DNA of 64,000 bases from assembly GCF_018614955.1 (NCBI RefSeq), contig NZ_JAGGNV010000012.1:1-64000 (forward strand), read 5' to 3'. This DNA comes from Variovorax paradoxus (GTDB taxonomy: Bacteria; Pseudomonadota; Gammaproteobacteria; Burkholderiales; Burkholderiaceae_C). A program made the position numbers and the translations under genes. The notes under the pieces were generated by a model. That model had not been told where the DNA came from. It was given only the letters and a program-made list of their open reading frames with translations, and ran no database searches. Below, in pieces: positions 44,477 through 54,239 of this stretch. Each line of letters starts with the position of its first letter. Position 1 is the first letter of the stretch.

Positions 44477-45568
44477 ATGGGATCGAACTTGACTGCTTTG
44501 GGATCGTTGTTTCGTCGTCAGCCCGCGCCACTGCTCGGGCTGGACGTCAGTTCGTCCAGCGTAAAGCTGGTCGAACTCGGCCGCGATGCCAGCGGCAAGC
44601 TGGTATTGGAGCGCTGTGCGATCGAGCCTCTGGAACGGGGCTGGATCACCGACGGCAATGTCGAAAAATTCGACGAGGTCGCCGAAGCGGTGCGGCGCGT
44701 GGTCCGCAAGAGCGGCACCCGCACCAAAAACGCAGCTTTGGCATTGCCGCCTTCGGCCGTCATCACCAAGAAGATCGTGCTGCCGGGCGGCATGAGCGAG
44801 CAGGAGCTCGAGATCCAGGTCGAGTCCGAGGCCAATCAATATATCCCTTTCTCGCTGGACGAAGTGAGCCTGGACTTTTGCGTCATCGGGCAAAGCGCGA
44901 ATTCGGTTGGCGATGTCGAGGTCCTGATCGCCGCGTCGCGCAAGGAGAAGGTGCAGGACCGCCAAGGCCTGGCCGAGGCAGCGGGCCTGAAGGCCATGAT
45001 TCTCGATGTCGAGTCCTATGCGTCCCGTTTGGCGACGGCGCGGCTCATCGAGCAGCTGCCCGGACAAGGCCGTGATGCCGTGGTTGCGCTGTTCGAGGTG
45101 GGAGCGTTCACCACGAGCATGCAGGTCTTGCGCAACCAGGAAGTGCTCTACGACCGCGACCAGGCTTTTGGCGGCGCCCAGCTCACTCAGCTGATCGTTC
45201 GGCAGTACGGCTTTTCTGCGGAAGAGGCGGAAGCCAAGAAGCGCAGCGGCGATTTGCCCGACGACTATGGCTCGGGCGTGCTGAAGCCCTTCGTGGCGAG
45301 CATTGCCCAGGAGATCGCCCGGGCACTGCAGTTCTTCTTTACCAGCACGCCGCACAACCGTGTCGACTACGTGCTGCTGGCGGGCGGTTCGGCGTCGCTC
45401 CCGGGGCTGACCAGCGCCGTGACGCGGCAGACTTCATTCGCCTGCTCGCTCGTCAATCCCTTCGACGGGATGGAGATCGGCAGCGGAATCCGTGAGAAGA
45501 AGGTGCGCCGCGAGGCGCCGTCCTATCTGACATCGTGCGGCCTGGCGATGCGGAGGTTTTTGCAGTGA
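44477..45568 (+). CDS. pilM: Type IV pilus assembly protein PilM
   Basis: A 363-aa actin-like ATPase of the type IV pilus alignment complex. I start at the ATG at 44477 because the family begins with SLF...PLLGLDVSS; the frame is open upstream to 44375. Motifs include LLGLDVSSSSVKLVEL and an ATP-site LLAGGSASLPGL. It recruits PilN at the inner membrane. A TTGACA hexamer (44375-44380) upstream may belong to its promoter. Its stop overlaps the GTG of pilN. Confidence 0.92.
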   Translation: MGSNLTALGSLFRRQPAPLLGLDVSSSSVKLVELGRDASGKLVLERCAIEPLERGWITDGNVEKFDEVAEAVRRVVRKSGTRTKNAALALPPSAVITKKIVLPGGMSEQELEIQVESEANQYIPFSLDEVSLDFCVIGQSANSVGDVEVLIAASRKEKVQDRQGLAEAAGLKAMILDVESYASRLATARLIEQLPGQGRDAVVALFEVGAFTTSMQVLRNQEVLYDRDQAFGGAQLTQLIVRQYGFSAEEAEAKKRSGDLPDDYGSGVLKPFVASIAQEIARALQFFFTSTPHNRVDYVLLAGGSASLPGLTSAVTRQTSFACSLVNPFDGMEIGSGIREKKVRREAPSYLTSCGLAMRRFLQ

Positions 45569-46185
45569 TCCTGATCAATCTGCTTCCGCACAGGGAAGCC
45601 TCGCGCAAGCGCAGGCGAGAGGCCTTCTATGCGACCTTGGGCGCCTCGGCGGTCCTCGGCTGCCTGATCGCAGGTGCGGCATTCCTCTGGTACCAGGCCC
45701 AGATTTCCAGCCAGCAAGAGAAGAACAGCTTTTTGCAGTCTGAGATCAAGAAGCTCGAGTCCGAAATCAAGGAGATCTCGACCTTGCAGGCCGAAATTGC
45801 AGCGCTGCGCGCACGGCAACAGGCGGTCGAAGACCTGCAGGGCGATCGGAATCTGCCGGTGCATCTGCTCAACGAGCTCGTTCGCCAACTGCCGGACGGT
45901 GTCTATCTGACGAGCATGAAACAGGACAACCAGACGGTCACGCTTCAGGGCATGGCGCAGTCCAACGAACGCGTATCGGAACTGTTGCGCAATCTTGGCA
46001 ACAACAGCCCTTGGCTGGTCAAGCCGGAACTGGTCGAAATCACGTCCACGAATATCAATCTGAGTCCGCGTGACCAGCGACGGGTTGCAAACTTCACCAT
46101 GCGCATCGGCCTCAAGCGGCCCACGGATGCACAAAAGGCCGCGGCCGGCGCGGCCACGGCGGCATCGGCTGCAGTCAAGGGATAG
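45565..46185 (+). CDS. pilN: Type IV pilus assembly protein PilN
   Basis: A 206-aa inner-membrane protein. I start at the GTG at 45565 (ribosome site CGGAGG at 45551-45556), which gives the conserved N-terminus ILINLLPHRE that binds PilM. One membrane span follows (about residues 22-44), then a coiled-coil and a periplasmic domain. It dimerises with PilO. It overlaps pilM (GTGA). Confidence 0.93.
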   Translation: MILINLLPHREASRKRRREAFYATLGASAVLGCLIAGAAFLWYQAQISSQQEKNSFLQSEIKKLESEIKEISTLQAEIAALRARQQAVEDLQGDRNLPVHLLNELVRQLPDGVYLTSMKQDNQTVTLQGMAQSNERVSELLRNLGNNSPWLVKPELVEITSTNINLSPRDQRRVANFTMRIGLKRPTDAQKAAAGAATAASAAVKG

Positions 46186-46193
46186 GCGTCATC

Positions 46194-46868
46194 ATGGCAA
46201 CAACGCGCGCTTCCCAAAAGATCGACATCGCTGCCGCCGTGCAGCGCTTCGGCGATCAGTTCCGGGGACTCAATCCGAACGATCCGTCCGTCTGGCCGCC
46301 GGTGCCGCGCTACGCCCTGTGCGTTGCCGTCACGGCTCTGGTGCTGGTGGGGCTGTGGTTCGTATGGCTCACCAATTCGAACGACGAGCTCGAAGCCGAG
46401 CGGGCCAAGGAAGTCACGCTCAAGGCCGACTACCAGAAGAAGGTCGCGCAGGCCGCCAATCTCGAACTGCTGAAGAAGCAGCGCGAGCAAGTGCAGCAGT
46501 ACGTGACCCTGCTCGAAAAGCAGCTGCCGAGCAAAGCGGAAATGGACGCATTGCTTTCCGACATCAACCAGGCCGGGCTGGGCCGCAGCCTCCAGTTCGA
46601 ACTGTTCCGTCCCGGGCAGGTTTCGGTGAAGGACTACTACGCCGAGTTGCCGATCGCCGTACGGGTGACGGGGCGCTATCACGACATGGGCGCCTTTGCC
46701 GCGGACGTCGCCAACCTTTCCCGCATCGTGACCTTGAACAACCTGTCGGTGACGCCGCAAAAGGATGGCGCCCTGACCTTGGATGCCACGGCGCGGACCT
46801 TCCGCTATCTGGACGATGAAGAGCAGCAGGCGCAGAAACGCGCTGCGGCGGGGGCGAAGAAGAAATGA
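46194..46868 (+). CDS. pilO: Type IV pilus assembly protein PilO
   Basis: A 224-aa inner-membrane protein with one span (about 41-58), a coiled-coil and a periplasmic ferredoxin-like domain (LPIAVRVTGRYHDMGAFAADVANL). It forms the alignment subcomplex with PilN and PilP, linking the membrane platform to the secretin. It is 8 bases after pilN and overlaps pilP. Confidence 0.93.
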   Translation: MATTRASQKIDIAAAVQRFGDQFRGLNPNDPSVWPPVPRYALCVAVTALVLVGLWFVWLTNSNDELEAERAKEVTLKADYQKKVAQAANLELLKKQREQVQQYVTLLEKQLPSKAEMDALLSDINQAGLGRSLQFELFRPGQVSVKDYYAELPIAVRVTGRYHDMGAFAADVANLSRIVTLNNLSVTPQKDGALTLDATARTFRYLDDEEQQAQKRAAAGAKKK

Positions 46869-47407
46869 GAACGCTCGGTATTCTGTGGCTCGGCGTTGCT
46901 GCTGCCGGCCTGAGCGGTTGCATGGGGTCGGAGCAGGAGGATCTTCAGCGCTGGATGGCGGAGCAGCGGGCGCAGGTGCGGCCCAGCGTTCCTCCCATCA
47001 CCGAGCCGAAGAAGTTCACGCCTCAGGCGTACACCGAGGCCAGCGCCTTCGAGCCCTTCAACATGCAGAAGCTGACGCAGGCGCTACGGCGCGACTCGAA
47101 TCAGCCGAGCACGTCCGGGCTCATTGCGCCCGAACTGGCTCGCCGCAAGGAGGCCCTCGAGGCCTTCCCGCTCGATTCGATGGCCATGGTCGGCAGCATG
47201 AACCGCAAAGGTGAGCCAGTGGCCCTGGTCACGGTCGACAAGCTGCTGTACCAAGTGCGCGTCGGCAACTATCTGGGACTCAACTACGGGCGCATTACCC
47301 GTATCAGTGAAACCGAACTCGGCTTGCGTGAAATCGTGCAGGACGCCGCCGGTGAATGGATCGAACGCGTGGCGACGCTGCAGTTGCAAGAGAGGTCGAA
47401 GAAATGA
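46865..47407 (+). CDS. pilP: Type IV pilus lipoprotein PilP
   Basis: A 180-aa lipoprotein, lipobox LSGC (Cys19). After a flexible linker, the PilP domain includes YQVRVGNYLGLNYGRITRI, which contacts the secretin PilQ N-domains. ATG overlaps the pilO stop and its own stop overlaps pilQ. Confidence 0.93.
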   Translation: MRTLGILWLGVAAAGLSGCMGSEQEDLQRWMAEQRAQVRPSVPPITEPKKFTPQAYTEASAFEPFNMQKLTQALRRDSNQPSTSGLIAPELARRKEALEAFPLDSMAMVGSMNRKGEPVALVTVDKLLYQVRVGNYLGLNYGRITRISETELGLREIVQDAAGEWIERVATLQLQERSKK

Positions 47408-49554
47408 ATTCCAAGAAGTCAATGTTCGCGCAGTGGCTGCGCGCAGCCGGCGTCAGTCTGTTTGCATTCGGCACGATCGCCGTCGCGCAGGCGCAGAACG
47501 CCATCGAATCGGTCACGAGTTCGATGCAATCCGGCTCGGAAGTCATCCGGGTCGACCTGACCCAACCGCTGACTGCCGTGCCAACCGGCTTCGCGATTCA
47601 GACACCGGCGCGGATCGCGCTCGACTTCCCGGGTGTGACGAACGCCATCGGCCGCTCGGCGATCGACGTCAACCAGGGCAACCTGCGCTCGGTCAACGTG
47701 GTGCAGGCCGTTGAGCGCACGCGCCTTGTGCTGAACCTGAAGCAAGCGACCGCCTACAAGGCCGAAGTCCAGGGCAAGTCCTTGCTGATTTCGCTGGAGC
47801 CCGTTCCGGGCGCCGCATTGGTTGCTTCCACGCCTTCGGCCTTTGCCGAAAACCGCAACCGGGACACCTTGCCCCTGCGCGACGTCGATTTCCGCCTGGG
47901 CTCGGACAACACCGGCCGCGTGATCGTCGACCTGGCCAACAACCAGGTGGGCGTCGACATTCGCCAGCAAGGCAAGAACCTGGTGGTCGAATTCACCAAG
48001 TCGACCCTGCCCGAGGGCCTGCGCCGCCGCCTCGACGTTTCGGATTTCGGCACGCCCGTTCAGCTGGTGACGACGCAGCAATCGGGCGATCGTGTGCGCA
48101 TGACCATCGAGCCCAAGGGCGATTGGGACCACAGCGCCTACCAGAGCGAAAACCAGTTCGTCGTCGAAGTGCGCCCACGCAAGGTCGACCCGACCAAGCT
48201 CACCCAAGGTGCCGGCTACAGCGGCGAGAAGCTCTCGCTGAACTTCCAGAACATCGAGATCCGCTCGCTCCTGCAGGTGATTGCCGATTTCACGAACTTC
48301 AACATCGTGACCTCGGATTCGGTGACCGGCGCGCTGACCCTGCGCCTGAAGGATGTGCCGTGGGACCAGGCGCTGGACATCATCATGCAGGCGAAGAACC
48401 TGGGCATGCGCAAGAACGGCAGCGTTCTGTGGATTGCACCCAAGGATGAAATCAACGCCAAGGAAAAGCTGGAATTCGAAGCCCAGGCCGCCATCCAGAA
48501 CCTGGAGCCTCTTCGCACCCAGTCGTTCCAGCTGAACTACACCAAGGCCATCGCGATCGCACAGGGCTTGACCGGCACGGGCGCTTCCAGCGGCGGTGGC
48601 GGCGGTTCGGGTACGACGACGCGCATCCTGAGCCCGCGCGGCAGCGTGATTGCCGAGTCGCGCACCAACCAGCTCTTCGTTTCGGACATTCCTTCGCGTC
48701 TCCAGCAGGTCGCCGAGCTGATCCAGAAGCTCGACATACCAGTGCGCCAAGTGCTGATCGAGGCGCGCATCGTCGAGGCCTCCGACACCTTCGGCAAGTC
48801 CCTGGGCGTGCGCCTTGGTGGTGGCGTGGCCGGCGGCACGGTGGGTTCGAGCAACGGCCGTACTGTCTTCGGCAACGTCGGCGCCGTGCCGGTGGTCACG
48901 GCTGCCACGGCCACCACGCAGGGCAGCTCGCTCACGACCTTCACCAACTCGAATTTCGTGAACCTGCCTTCGACCGGCGTTTCCGGCAACGGCAATGCGC
49001 CGGGCACTTTCGCGATCTCGCTCTTCAACTCCAGCTTCTCGCGCATGCTGAACCTTGAAATCTCCGCGCTCGAAGCCGACGGCAAGGGCAAGGTGGTGTC
49101 GAGCCCGCGCGTGGTGACGGCGGACCAGACCAAGGCATTGATCGAGCAGGGCACCGAGCTGCCCTACCAGGTCGCGACCTCCAGCGGTGCCACCTCGATC
49201 GCGTTCCGCAAGGCCAACCTCAAGCTGGAGGTCACGCCGCAGATCACGCCCGAGGGCAACATCATCCTGACGCTCGACGTCAACAAGGACACGGTCGGCC
49301 AAGCCACCACGGCTGGCTTCGCGATCAACACCAAGCACGTGCAAACCGAGGTGCTGGTCGAAAACGGCGGCACGGTGGTCATCGGTGGTATCTTCGAGCT
49401 CACCGAAACCAACGATGAATCGCGCGTGCCGGTGCTCGGTGAAGTGCCCTATGTCGGGGCGCTGTTCCGTACGCGCAATCGCGTTGCCAACAAGACCGAA
49501 ATGCTCGTCTTTATCACCCCGAAGATGATTACCGACCGCAACGCCGCGCGCTGA
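47404..49554 (+). CDS. pilQ: Type IV pilus secretin PilQ
   Basis: A 716-aa outer-membrane secretin. It has a signal peptide ending near AQAQ, two AMIN domains (about residues 30-130 and 150-260), an STN/secretin N-domain (YSGEKLSLNFQNIEIRSLLQ), and the secretin C-domain with VPVLGEVPYVGALFRT and MLVFITPKMI near the end. It forms the pore for the pilus. It overlaps pilP. aroK follows 24 bases later. Confidence 0.95.
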   Translation: MNSKKSMFAQWLRAAGVSLFAFGTIAVAQAQNAIESVTSSMQSGSEVIRVDLTQPLTAVPTGFAIQTPARIALDFPGVTNAIGRSAIDVNQGNLRSVNVVQAVERTRLVLNLKQATAYKAEVQGKSLLISLEPVPGAALVASTPSAFAENRNRDTLPLRDVDFRLGSDNTGRVIVDLANNQVGVDIRQQGKNLVVEFTKSTLPEGLRRRLDVSDFGTPVQLVTTQQSGDRVRMTIEPKGDWDHSAYQSENQFVVEVRPRKVDPTKLTQGAGYSGEKLSLNFQNIEIRSLLQVIADFTNFNIVTSDSVTGALTLRLKDVPWDQALDIIMQAKNLGMRKNGSVLWIAPKDEINAKEKLEFEAQAAIQNLEPLRTQSFQLNYTKAIAIAQGLTGTGASSGGGGGSGTTTRILSPRGSVIAESRTNQLFVSDIPSRLQQVAELIQKLDIPVRQVLIEARIVEASDTFGKSLGVRLGGGVAGGTVGSSNGRTVFGNVGAVPVVTAATATTQGSSLTTFTNSNFVNLPSTGVSGNGNAPGTFAISLFNSSFSRMLNLEISALEADGKGKVVSSPRVVTADQTKALIEQGTELPYQVATSSGATSIAFRKANLKLEVTPQITPEGNIILTLDVNKDTVGQATTAGFAINTKHVQTEVLVENGGTVVIGGIFELTETNDESRVPVLGEVPYVGALFRTRNRVANKTEMLVFITPKMITDRNAAR

Positions 49555-49578
49555 ACGCGCGGGCGTTCGTAGCACCGC

Positions 49579-50124
49579 GTGGCGGTCGCGCTCGTCGGCT
49601 TGCCCGGCGCCGGAAAATCAGCAGTGGGCCGGCGCCTCGGCCAGCGCCTGCAGCTTCCCTTCATCGACAGCGACGAGGTGGTCGAGCGCCGGATCGGCTG
49701 CTCCATCCGCGACTACTTCGAACGCGAAGGCGAAGAAAGCTTCCGCGATGTCGAAGAAGCCGTGATCGCCGATCTCGCGGCGTCGGCCCATGGCGTCGTG
49801 GCGACCGGCGGCGGCGCCGTGTTGCGGGAGGCCAACCGGATCCAGCTGCGCACGCACTTTCATGTGATCTACCTGCGATCCTCGCCCGAGGATCTGTTTC
49901 GCCGGCTGCGCCACGACGTCAAGCGTCCCCTGCTGCAGGTGGCCGATCCGCTTGGCCGCCTGCATGAGCTCTACAGCGCACGCGACCCGTTCTATCGCGA
50001 GACGGCCCACGACGTGGTCGAGACCGGCAGGCCCTCGGTCGCGATGCTGGTGAACATCATCGTGATGCAACTCGAATTGGCCGGCGCGGTCCCGGCCGAA
50101 ACCCGGACCCACCCACCGGACTGA
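49579..50124 (+). CDS. aroK: Shikimate kinase
   Basis: It phosphorylates shikimate in the aromatic amino-acid pathway. A 181-aa protein, GTG start, with the Walker A G7-LPGAGKS, the DSDEVVERRIG shikimate site and GGGAV. It is downstream of pilQ and ahead of aroB, the order found across many proteobacteria. Confidence 0.93.
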   Translation: MAVALVGLPGAGKSAVGRRLGQRLQLPFIDSDEVVERRIGCSIRDYFEREGEESFRDVEEAVIADLAASAHGVVATGGGAVLREANRIQLRTHFHVIYLRSSPEDLFRRLRHDVKRPLLQVADPLGRLHELYSARDPFYRETAHDVVETGRPSVAMLVNIIVMQLELAGAVPAETRTHPPD

Positions 50125-50160
50125 GGCAAGCCCTTGCGGCATGCGCCTAAACTCGGGGCC

Positions 50161-51261
50161 ATGCGATTGTCTGCCTCCCCCGAATGCGTCGAGATCCAGC
50201 TCGGCGAACGCAGCTATCCGATCCTGATCGGCAGCGACCTGCTCGGCGAACCGACGAATTTTGCAGCGGTACCCGCAGCCGCCACGGCCCTGATCGTCAC
50301 CAACCCCACCGTCGCGCCGCTCTATGCGGCTGCATTGCGCCGGACGCTGGCCGGACGCTTCCGCGCCGTGCACGTGCTCGAGCTGCCCGATGGCGAAGCG
50401 CACAAGGACTGGCAGACGCTGAACCTGATCTTCGATGCGCTGCTCGGCCATGGCTGCGACCGCAAGACGGTGCTCTTCGCGCTCGGCGGCGGGGTGGTAG
50501 GTGACATGACCGGCTTCGCCGCGGCGAGCTATATGCGCGGCGTGCCCTTCGTACAGGTGCCGACCACCTTGCTGGCCCAGGTTGACTCGTCGGTCGGCGG
50601 CAAGACCGCGATCAATCACCCGCTCGGCAAGAACATGATCGGCGCGTTCTACCAGCCGCAACTGGTGCTGTGCGACCTTGCCACGCTCGCTACGCTGCCG
50701 CCGCGCGAACTCAGCGCCGGCCTGGCCGAGGTCATCAAATACGGCCCCATCTACGACATGCGCTTCCTCGACTGGATCGAGTCGAACATCGACGCGCTGG
50801 TGGGGAGGGAGCCGGCCGCGCTGGCGTACGCCGTCAAGCGCAGCTGCGAGATCAAGGCCGCGGTGGTGGGGCAGGACGAGCGGGAGACCGGTCTGCGGGC
50901 CATCCTCAATTTCGGCCACACCTTCGGGCACGCGATCGAGTCGGGCCTCGGCTACGGCCAATGGCTGCATGGCGAAGCGGTCGGCTGCGGCATGGTCCTG
51001 GCTGCGCAGCTCTCGCAGCGGCTGGGCGGCGTCGACAACGCCTTCGTGCAGCGTCTCACGGCCTTGATCGAGCGCGCCGGCCTGCCCGTGGTCGCACCGG
51101 CGCTCGGCGCGGAGCGCTATCTCGAACTGATGCGCATCGACAAGAAATCGGAGGCCGGCGAGATCCGCTTCGTCGTGATCGACAAGCCCGGCTCGGCCGT
51201 CATGCGCAGCGCTCCGGACGCGATTGTGCGCGAGGTGCTGGCGCAATGCTGCGCAGCCTGA
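50161..51261 (+). CDS. aroB: 3-dehydroquinate synthase
   Basis: It converts DAHP to 3-dehydroquinate, using NAD and a metal. I start at the ATG at 50161, giving 366 aa. Motifs include [34 protein letters not shown] and the metal-binding [11 protein letters not shown]. It follows aroK by 36 bases and precedes dgt. Confidence 0.95.
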   Translation: MRLSASPECVEIQLGERSYPILIGSDLLGEPTNFAAVPAAATALIVTNPTVAPLYAAALRRTLAGRFRAVHVLELPDGEAHKDWQTLNLIFDALLGHGCDRKTVLFALGGGVVGDMTGFAAASYMRGVPFVQVPTTLLAQVDSSVGGKTAINHPLGKNMIGAFYQPQLVLCDLATLATLPPRELSAGLAEVIKYGPIYDMRFLDWIESNIDALVGREPAALAYAVKRSCEIKAAVVGQDERETGLRAILNFGHTFGHAIESGLGYGQWLHGEAVGCGMVLAAQLSQRLGGVDNAFVQRLTALIERAGLPVVAPALGAERYLELMRIDKKSEAGEIRFVVIDKPGSAVMRSAPDAIVREVLAQCCAA

Positions 51262-51277
51262 ATCGGAAGCCTTCGCG

Positions 51278-52408
51278 ATGAGCCTGGCGCCCTATGCCAG
51301 CGATCCGGCGAGATCACGCGGGCGGCGGCATCCCGAACCGCCCGCGCCCACGCGCGATGCCTTCCAGCGCGACCGCGACCGCATCGTGCATTCGACCGCA
51401 TTCCGGCGCCTGGTCTACAAGACCCAGGTGTTCCTGAACCACGAGGGCGACCTGTTTCGCACCCGCCTGACCCATTCGCTCGAGGTCGCGCAGCTCGGCC
51501 GTTCCATCGCCCGCGCGCTGCGGCTCAACGAAGACTTGGTGGAAGCCGTCGCGCTGGCGCACGACCTCGGCCACACGCCTTTCGGCCATGCGGGCCAGGA
51601 CGCGCTCAATGCCTGCATGACGGAGCACGGCGGCTTCGAGCACAACCTGCAGAGCCTGCGTGTGGTGGACGAACTCGAACATCGCTACCCGCAGTACGAC
51701 GGCCTCAACCTGAGCTTCGAGACGCGCGAAGGCATTCTCAAGCACTGTTCGCGCGCGAATGCAGAGCGCATCGAGGCGAGCGAGCCGGGCGGCGTGGCGC
51801 GGCGTTTCTGCGACGGCACCCAGCCTTCGCTCGAAGCGCAGCTCTGCAACCTCGCCGACGAGATCGCCTACAACGCCCACGACATCGACGACGGCGTGAG
51901 ATCGGGGCTGATCAGCATCGAGCGCGTGAGCGAGGTCGGCCTGTTCGATCGCTACCGTCGCGAAGCGCTGGCAGAGCATCCGCAATTGCAGGGAAGGCGC
52001 GTGCTCTACGAGGCGATCCGGCGCATGCTGAGCGCGCAGGTCTATGACGTGATCGATGCCACCCGCGCCGCGCTCGAGGCGGCCGCGCCGGCCGATGCCG
52101 ACGCGGCGCGCGGGGCCGGGCCGCTGGTGCTTTTCGGCGACGCCATGCGCGCGCAATCCATCGAGCTCAAACAGTTCCTTTTTCGCAATCTCTATCGGCA
52201 CCCGCGCGTCACGCAGACCACCGACCGGGCGCAGCAGGTCGTGCGCGAGCTGTTCGCCGCCTACCTGGCACGCGCCGAAGAGATGCCGGCCTCCTATGCA
52301 GAACGTACGGACCGGCATCGCGCGGTGGCGGACTATATCGCCGGCATGACCGATCGCTTCGCGATGCGGGAACACGAGCGCCTCACCGGACGGCGGTGGA
52401 CCGAATGA
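51278..52408 (+). CDS. dgt: Deoxyguanosinetriphosphate triphosphohydrolase-like HD protein
   Basis: A 376-aa HD-domain dNTP triphosphohydrolase. I start at the ATG at 51278; the frame is open further upstream inside aroB. The metal site is His66 (RLTHSLEVAQ) and His95-Asp96 (HDLGHTPFGHAG), with a further Asp in NAHDIDDG. It controls dNTP levels. It is linked to aroB by position and overlaps the next gene. Confidence 0.93.
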   Translation: MSLAPYASDPARSRGRRHPEPPAPTRDAFQRDRDRIVHSTAFRRLVYKTQVFLNHEGDLFRTRLTHSLEVAQLGRSIARALRLNEDLVEAVALAHDLGHTPFGHAGQDALNACMTEHGGFEHNLQSLRVVDELEHRYPQYDGLNLSFETREGILKHCSRANAERIEASEPGGVARRFCDGTQPSLEAQLCNLADEIAYNAHDIDDGVRSGLISIERVSEVGLFDRYRREALAEHPQLQGRRVLYEAIRRMLSAQVYDVIDATRAALEAAAPADADAARGAGPLVLFGDAMRAQSIELKQFLFRNLYRHPRVTQTTDRAQQVVRELFAAYLARAEEMPASYAERTDRHRAVADYIAGMTDRFAMREHERLTGRRWTE

Positions 52409-53667
52409 GCAGCGGCAAGGCACATGCGCGTATTCCAGTCGCTGCACTGGCTGTGGTCGTAGCGGGCGTCGCGGCCGCCTTGCATCTCGGCAAGCTGGCG
52501 CCGGCCGTCCCGGCCTTGCAGGCCTCTCTGGGCATCGGCTTGGTCGAAGCAGGCTTTCTGCTGTCGTTGGTGCAGGTCGCCGGGATGACCCTCGGCCTCG
52601 TGGTCGGCCTCGCGGCGGACACGATCGGCCTGCGCCGCAGCATGCTCGCGGGCCTGGCCGTGATCAGCGGCGCGAGCGTGCTCGGCGGGCTGGTCGGGAG
52701 CTCGGGCGAGGGCGGGGCGAAGGCCGTTCACCTGCTGCTGGTGCTGCGTGCACTCGAAGGCGTCGGCTTCCTCCTGGTGGTGATGCCGGGGCCCGGGCTG
52801 ATTCGTGCCATGTCGCAACCAGGCACCGAGAAAGCGGCGATGGGCCTCTGGGGCGCCTACATGCCGCTCGGCGTCGCCTTGGCGCTGCTGCTCGGGCCCG
52901 CGTTGATCGCGTGGGCGGGCTGGCCGGGCTGGTGGTGGGCGCTGTCGCTGGTGTCGGCGGCCGCAGCGGGGTGGGTCGTGCTCGGCGTGCCCGCGGACAC
53001 GAAGTACATGGCATCACCTGCCGCTGTCTCGCCGGAGAACTGGTCGGGGAGACTGCGCGACACCGTGCGTGCAGGCGGACCCTGGACGCTTTCGCTGGCG
53101 TTCGCGGTGTACTCGGCGCAATGGATGGCGGTGATCGGCTTCCTGCCCGCCATCTATACCGACGCTGGCGTCCCGGATGCCTGGAACGCAGCGCTGACAG
53201 CGCTCGCGGCGGCGATGAACATCGTCGGCAACGTCGCCGGCGGGCGTTTCCTGCAGCACGGCATCGCGCCCGAGCGCCTGTTGCGCGCGGGCTTCGTCGT
53301 GATGGCGCTCGGCGGCGTCGCGGCTTTTGCGCAGATCGGGCAGGCCGCCGATGCCGCCAGCCTGCCGCCTGCCCTGCGCTATCTCGCGATCTGCCTGTTC
53401 TCGCTCGGCGGCGGCGTGGTGCCAGCCACGCTCTTCATGCTCGCGGTCCGGCTGGCACCGGGCCCGTCGACCGTGTCGACCACGGTGGGGATGATGCAGC
53501 AGGCCTCGTCGCTCGGGCAGTTCATCGCGCCGCCGGTCGTTGCCTGGATTGCCCACCGCGTCGGTGGCTGGCAGTGGACCTGGGTCGTGACCCTGGTTTG
53601 CTCGCTGGCGGGCATGGCGCTTGCAGCCCGCGTTGCGCCTTCAAGTCCCCGCACGGGCACGGCATGA
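52405..53667 (+). CDS. Major facilitator superfamily transporter
   Basis: A 420-aa protein with about 12 hydrophobic segments and an MFS loop motif between spans 2 and 3 (GLAADTIGLRRSM). The ATG overlaps the dgt stop (ATGA). It resembles the cyanate/nitrate-type CynX group by overall look only; the substrate is unknown. It overlaps the DUF1415 gene downstream, giving a coupled chain. Confidence 0.88.
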   Translation: MSSGKAHARIPVAALAVVVAGVAAALHLGKLAPAVPALQASLGIGLVEAGFLLSLVQVAGMTLGLVVGLAADTIGLRRSMLAGLAVISGASVLGGLVGSSGEGGAKAVHLLLVLRALEGVGFLLVVMPGPGLIRAMSQPGTEKAAMGLWGAYMPLGVALALLLGPALIAWAGWPGWWWALSLVSAAAAGWVVLGVPADTKYMASPAAVSPENWSGRLRDTVRAGGPWTLSLAFAVYSAQWMAVIGFLPAIYTDAGVPDAWNAALTALAAAMNIVGNVAGGRFLQHGIAPERLLRAGFVVMALGGVAAFAQIGQAADAASLPPALRYLAICLFSLGGGVVPATLFMLAVRLAPGPSTVSTTVGMMQQASSLGQFIAPPVVAWIAHRVGGWQWTWVVTLVCSLAGMALAARVAPSSPRTGTA

Positions 53668-54239
53668 GCACCGGTGCCACAATTTCGGCAGCACAGGCGC
53701 AGGCCGATACGCAGCGCTGGCTCGAGCGTGCGGTGATCGGGCTCAACCTGTGCCCGTTCGCCAAGGCGGTGCATGTGCGAGGTCAGATTCACTATGCCGT
53801 CTATCTGCCGAACGAAGACGCCGACCTGATCGACGCTCTGCTCCTCGAGGCGCACGAGCTTGCAGCCCGCGACCCTTCCGAGCGCGACACCACACTCTTG
53901 ATCGCACCGAACACCTTGGCCGACTTTCTGGACTTCAACGATTTCACGGCCCGCGCCGAGCGCGGATTGGACCGCGCGGGTTTCGACGGCCAGTTCCAAC
54001 TGGCGAGTTTCCATCCGCACTACCAGTTCGCCGGTACGGAGGCGGAGGACATCAGCAACGCGACCAATCGCGCGCCATACCCCACGCTGCACCTGCTGCG
54101 CGAGGACAGCGTGAGCCGCGCTGTCGAGGCCTTCCCGGATGCCGAGGCCATTTTCGGGCGCAATATCCAGACACTCGAGGCGCTCGGTGCCTCAGGGTGG
54201 GATGCGCTGGATGTCGGTCCGGGCGGAGCGGCGCGATGA
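53664..54239 (+). CDS. DUF1415 family protein
   Basis: A 191-aa soluble protein of the DUF1415 family: LERAVIGLNLCPFAKAV at the N-terminus, then DFNDFTARAERGLDRAGFDGQFQLASFHPHYQFAGTE. The family is widespread in proteobacteria with no known role. It overlaps the MFS gene before it and the methyltransferase gene after it. Confidence 0.88.
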   Translation: MSTGATISAAQAQADTQRWLERAVIGLNLCPFAKAVHVRGQIHYAVYLPNEDADLIDALLLEAHELAARDPSERDTTLLIAPNTLADFLDFNDFTARAERGLDRAGFDGQFQLASFHPHYQFAGTEAEDISNATNRAPYPTLHLLREDSVSRAVEAFPDAEAIFGRNIQTLEALGASGWDALDVGPGGAAR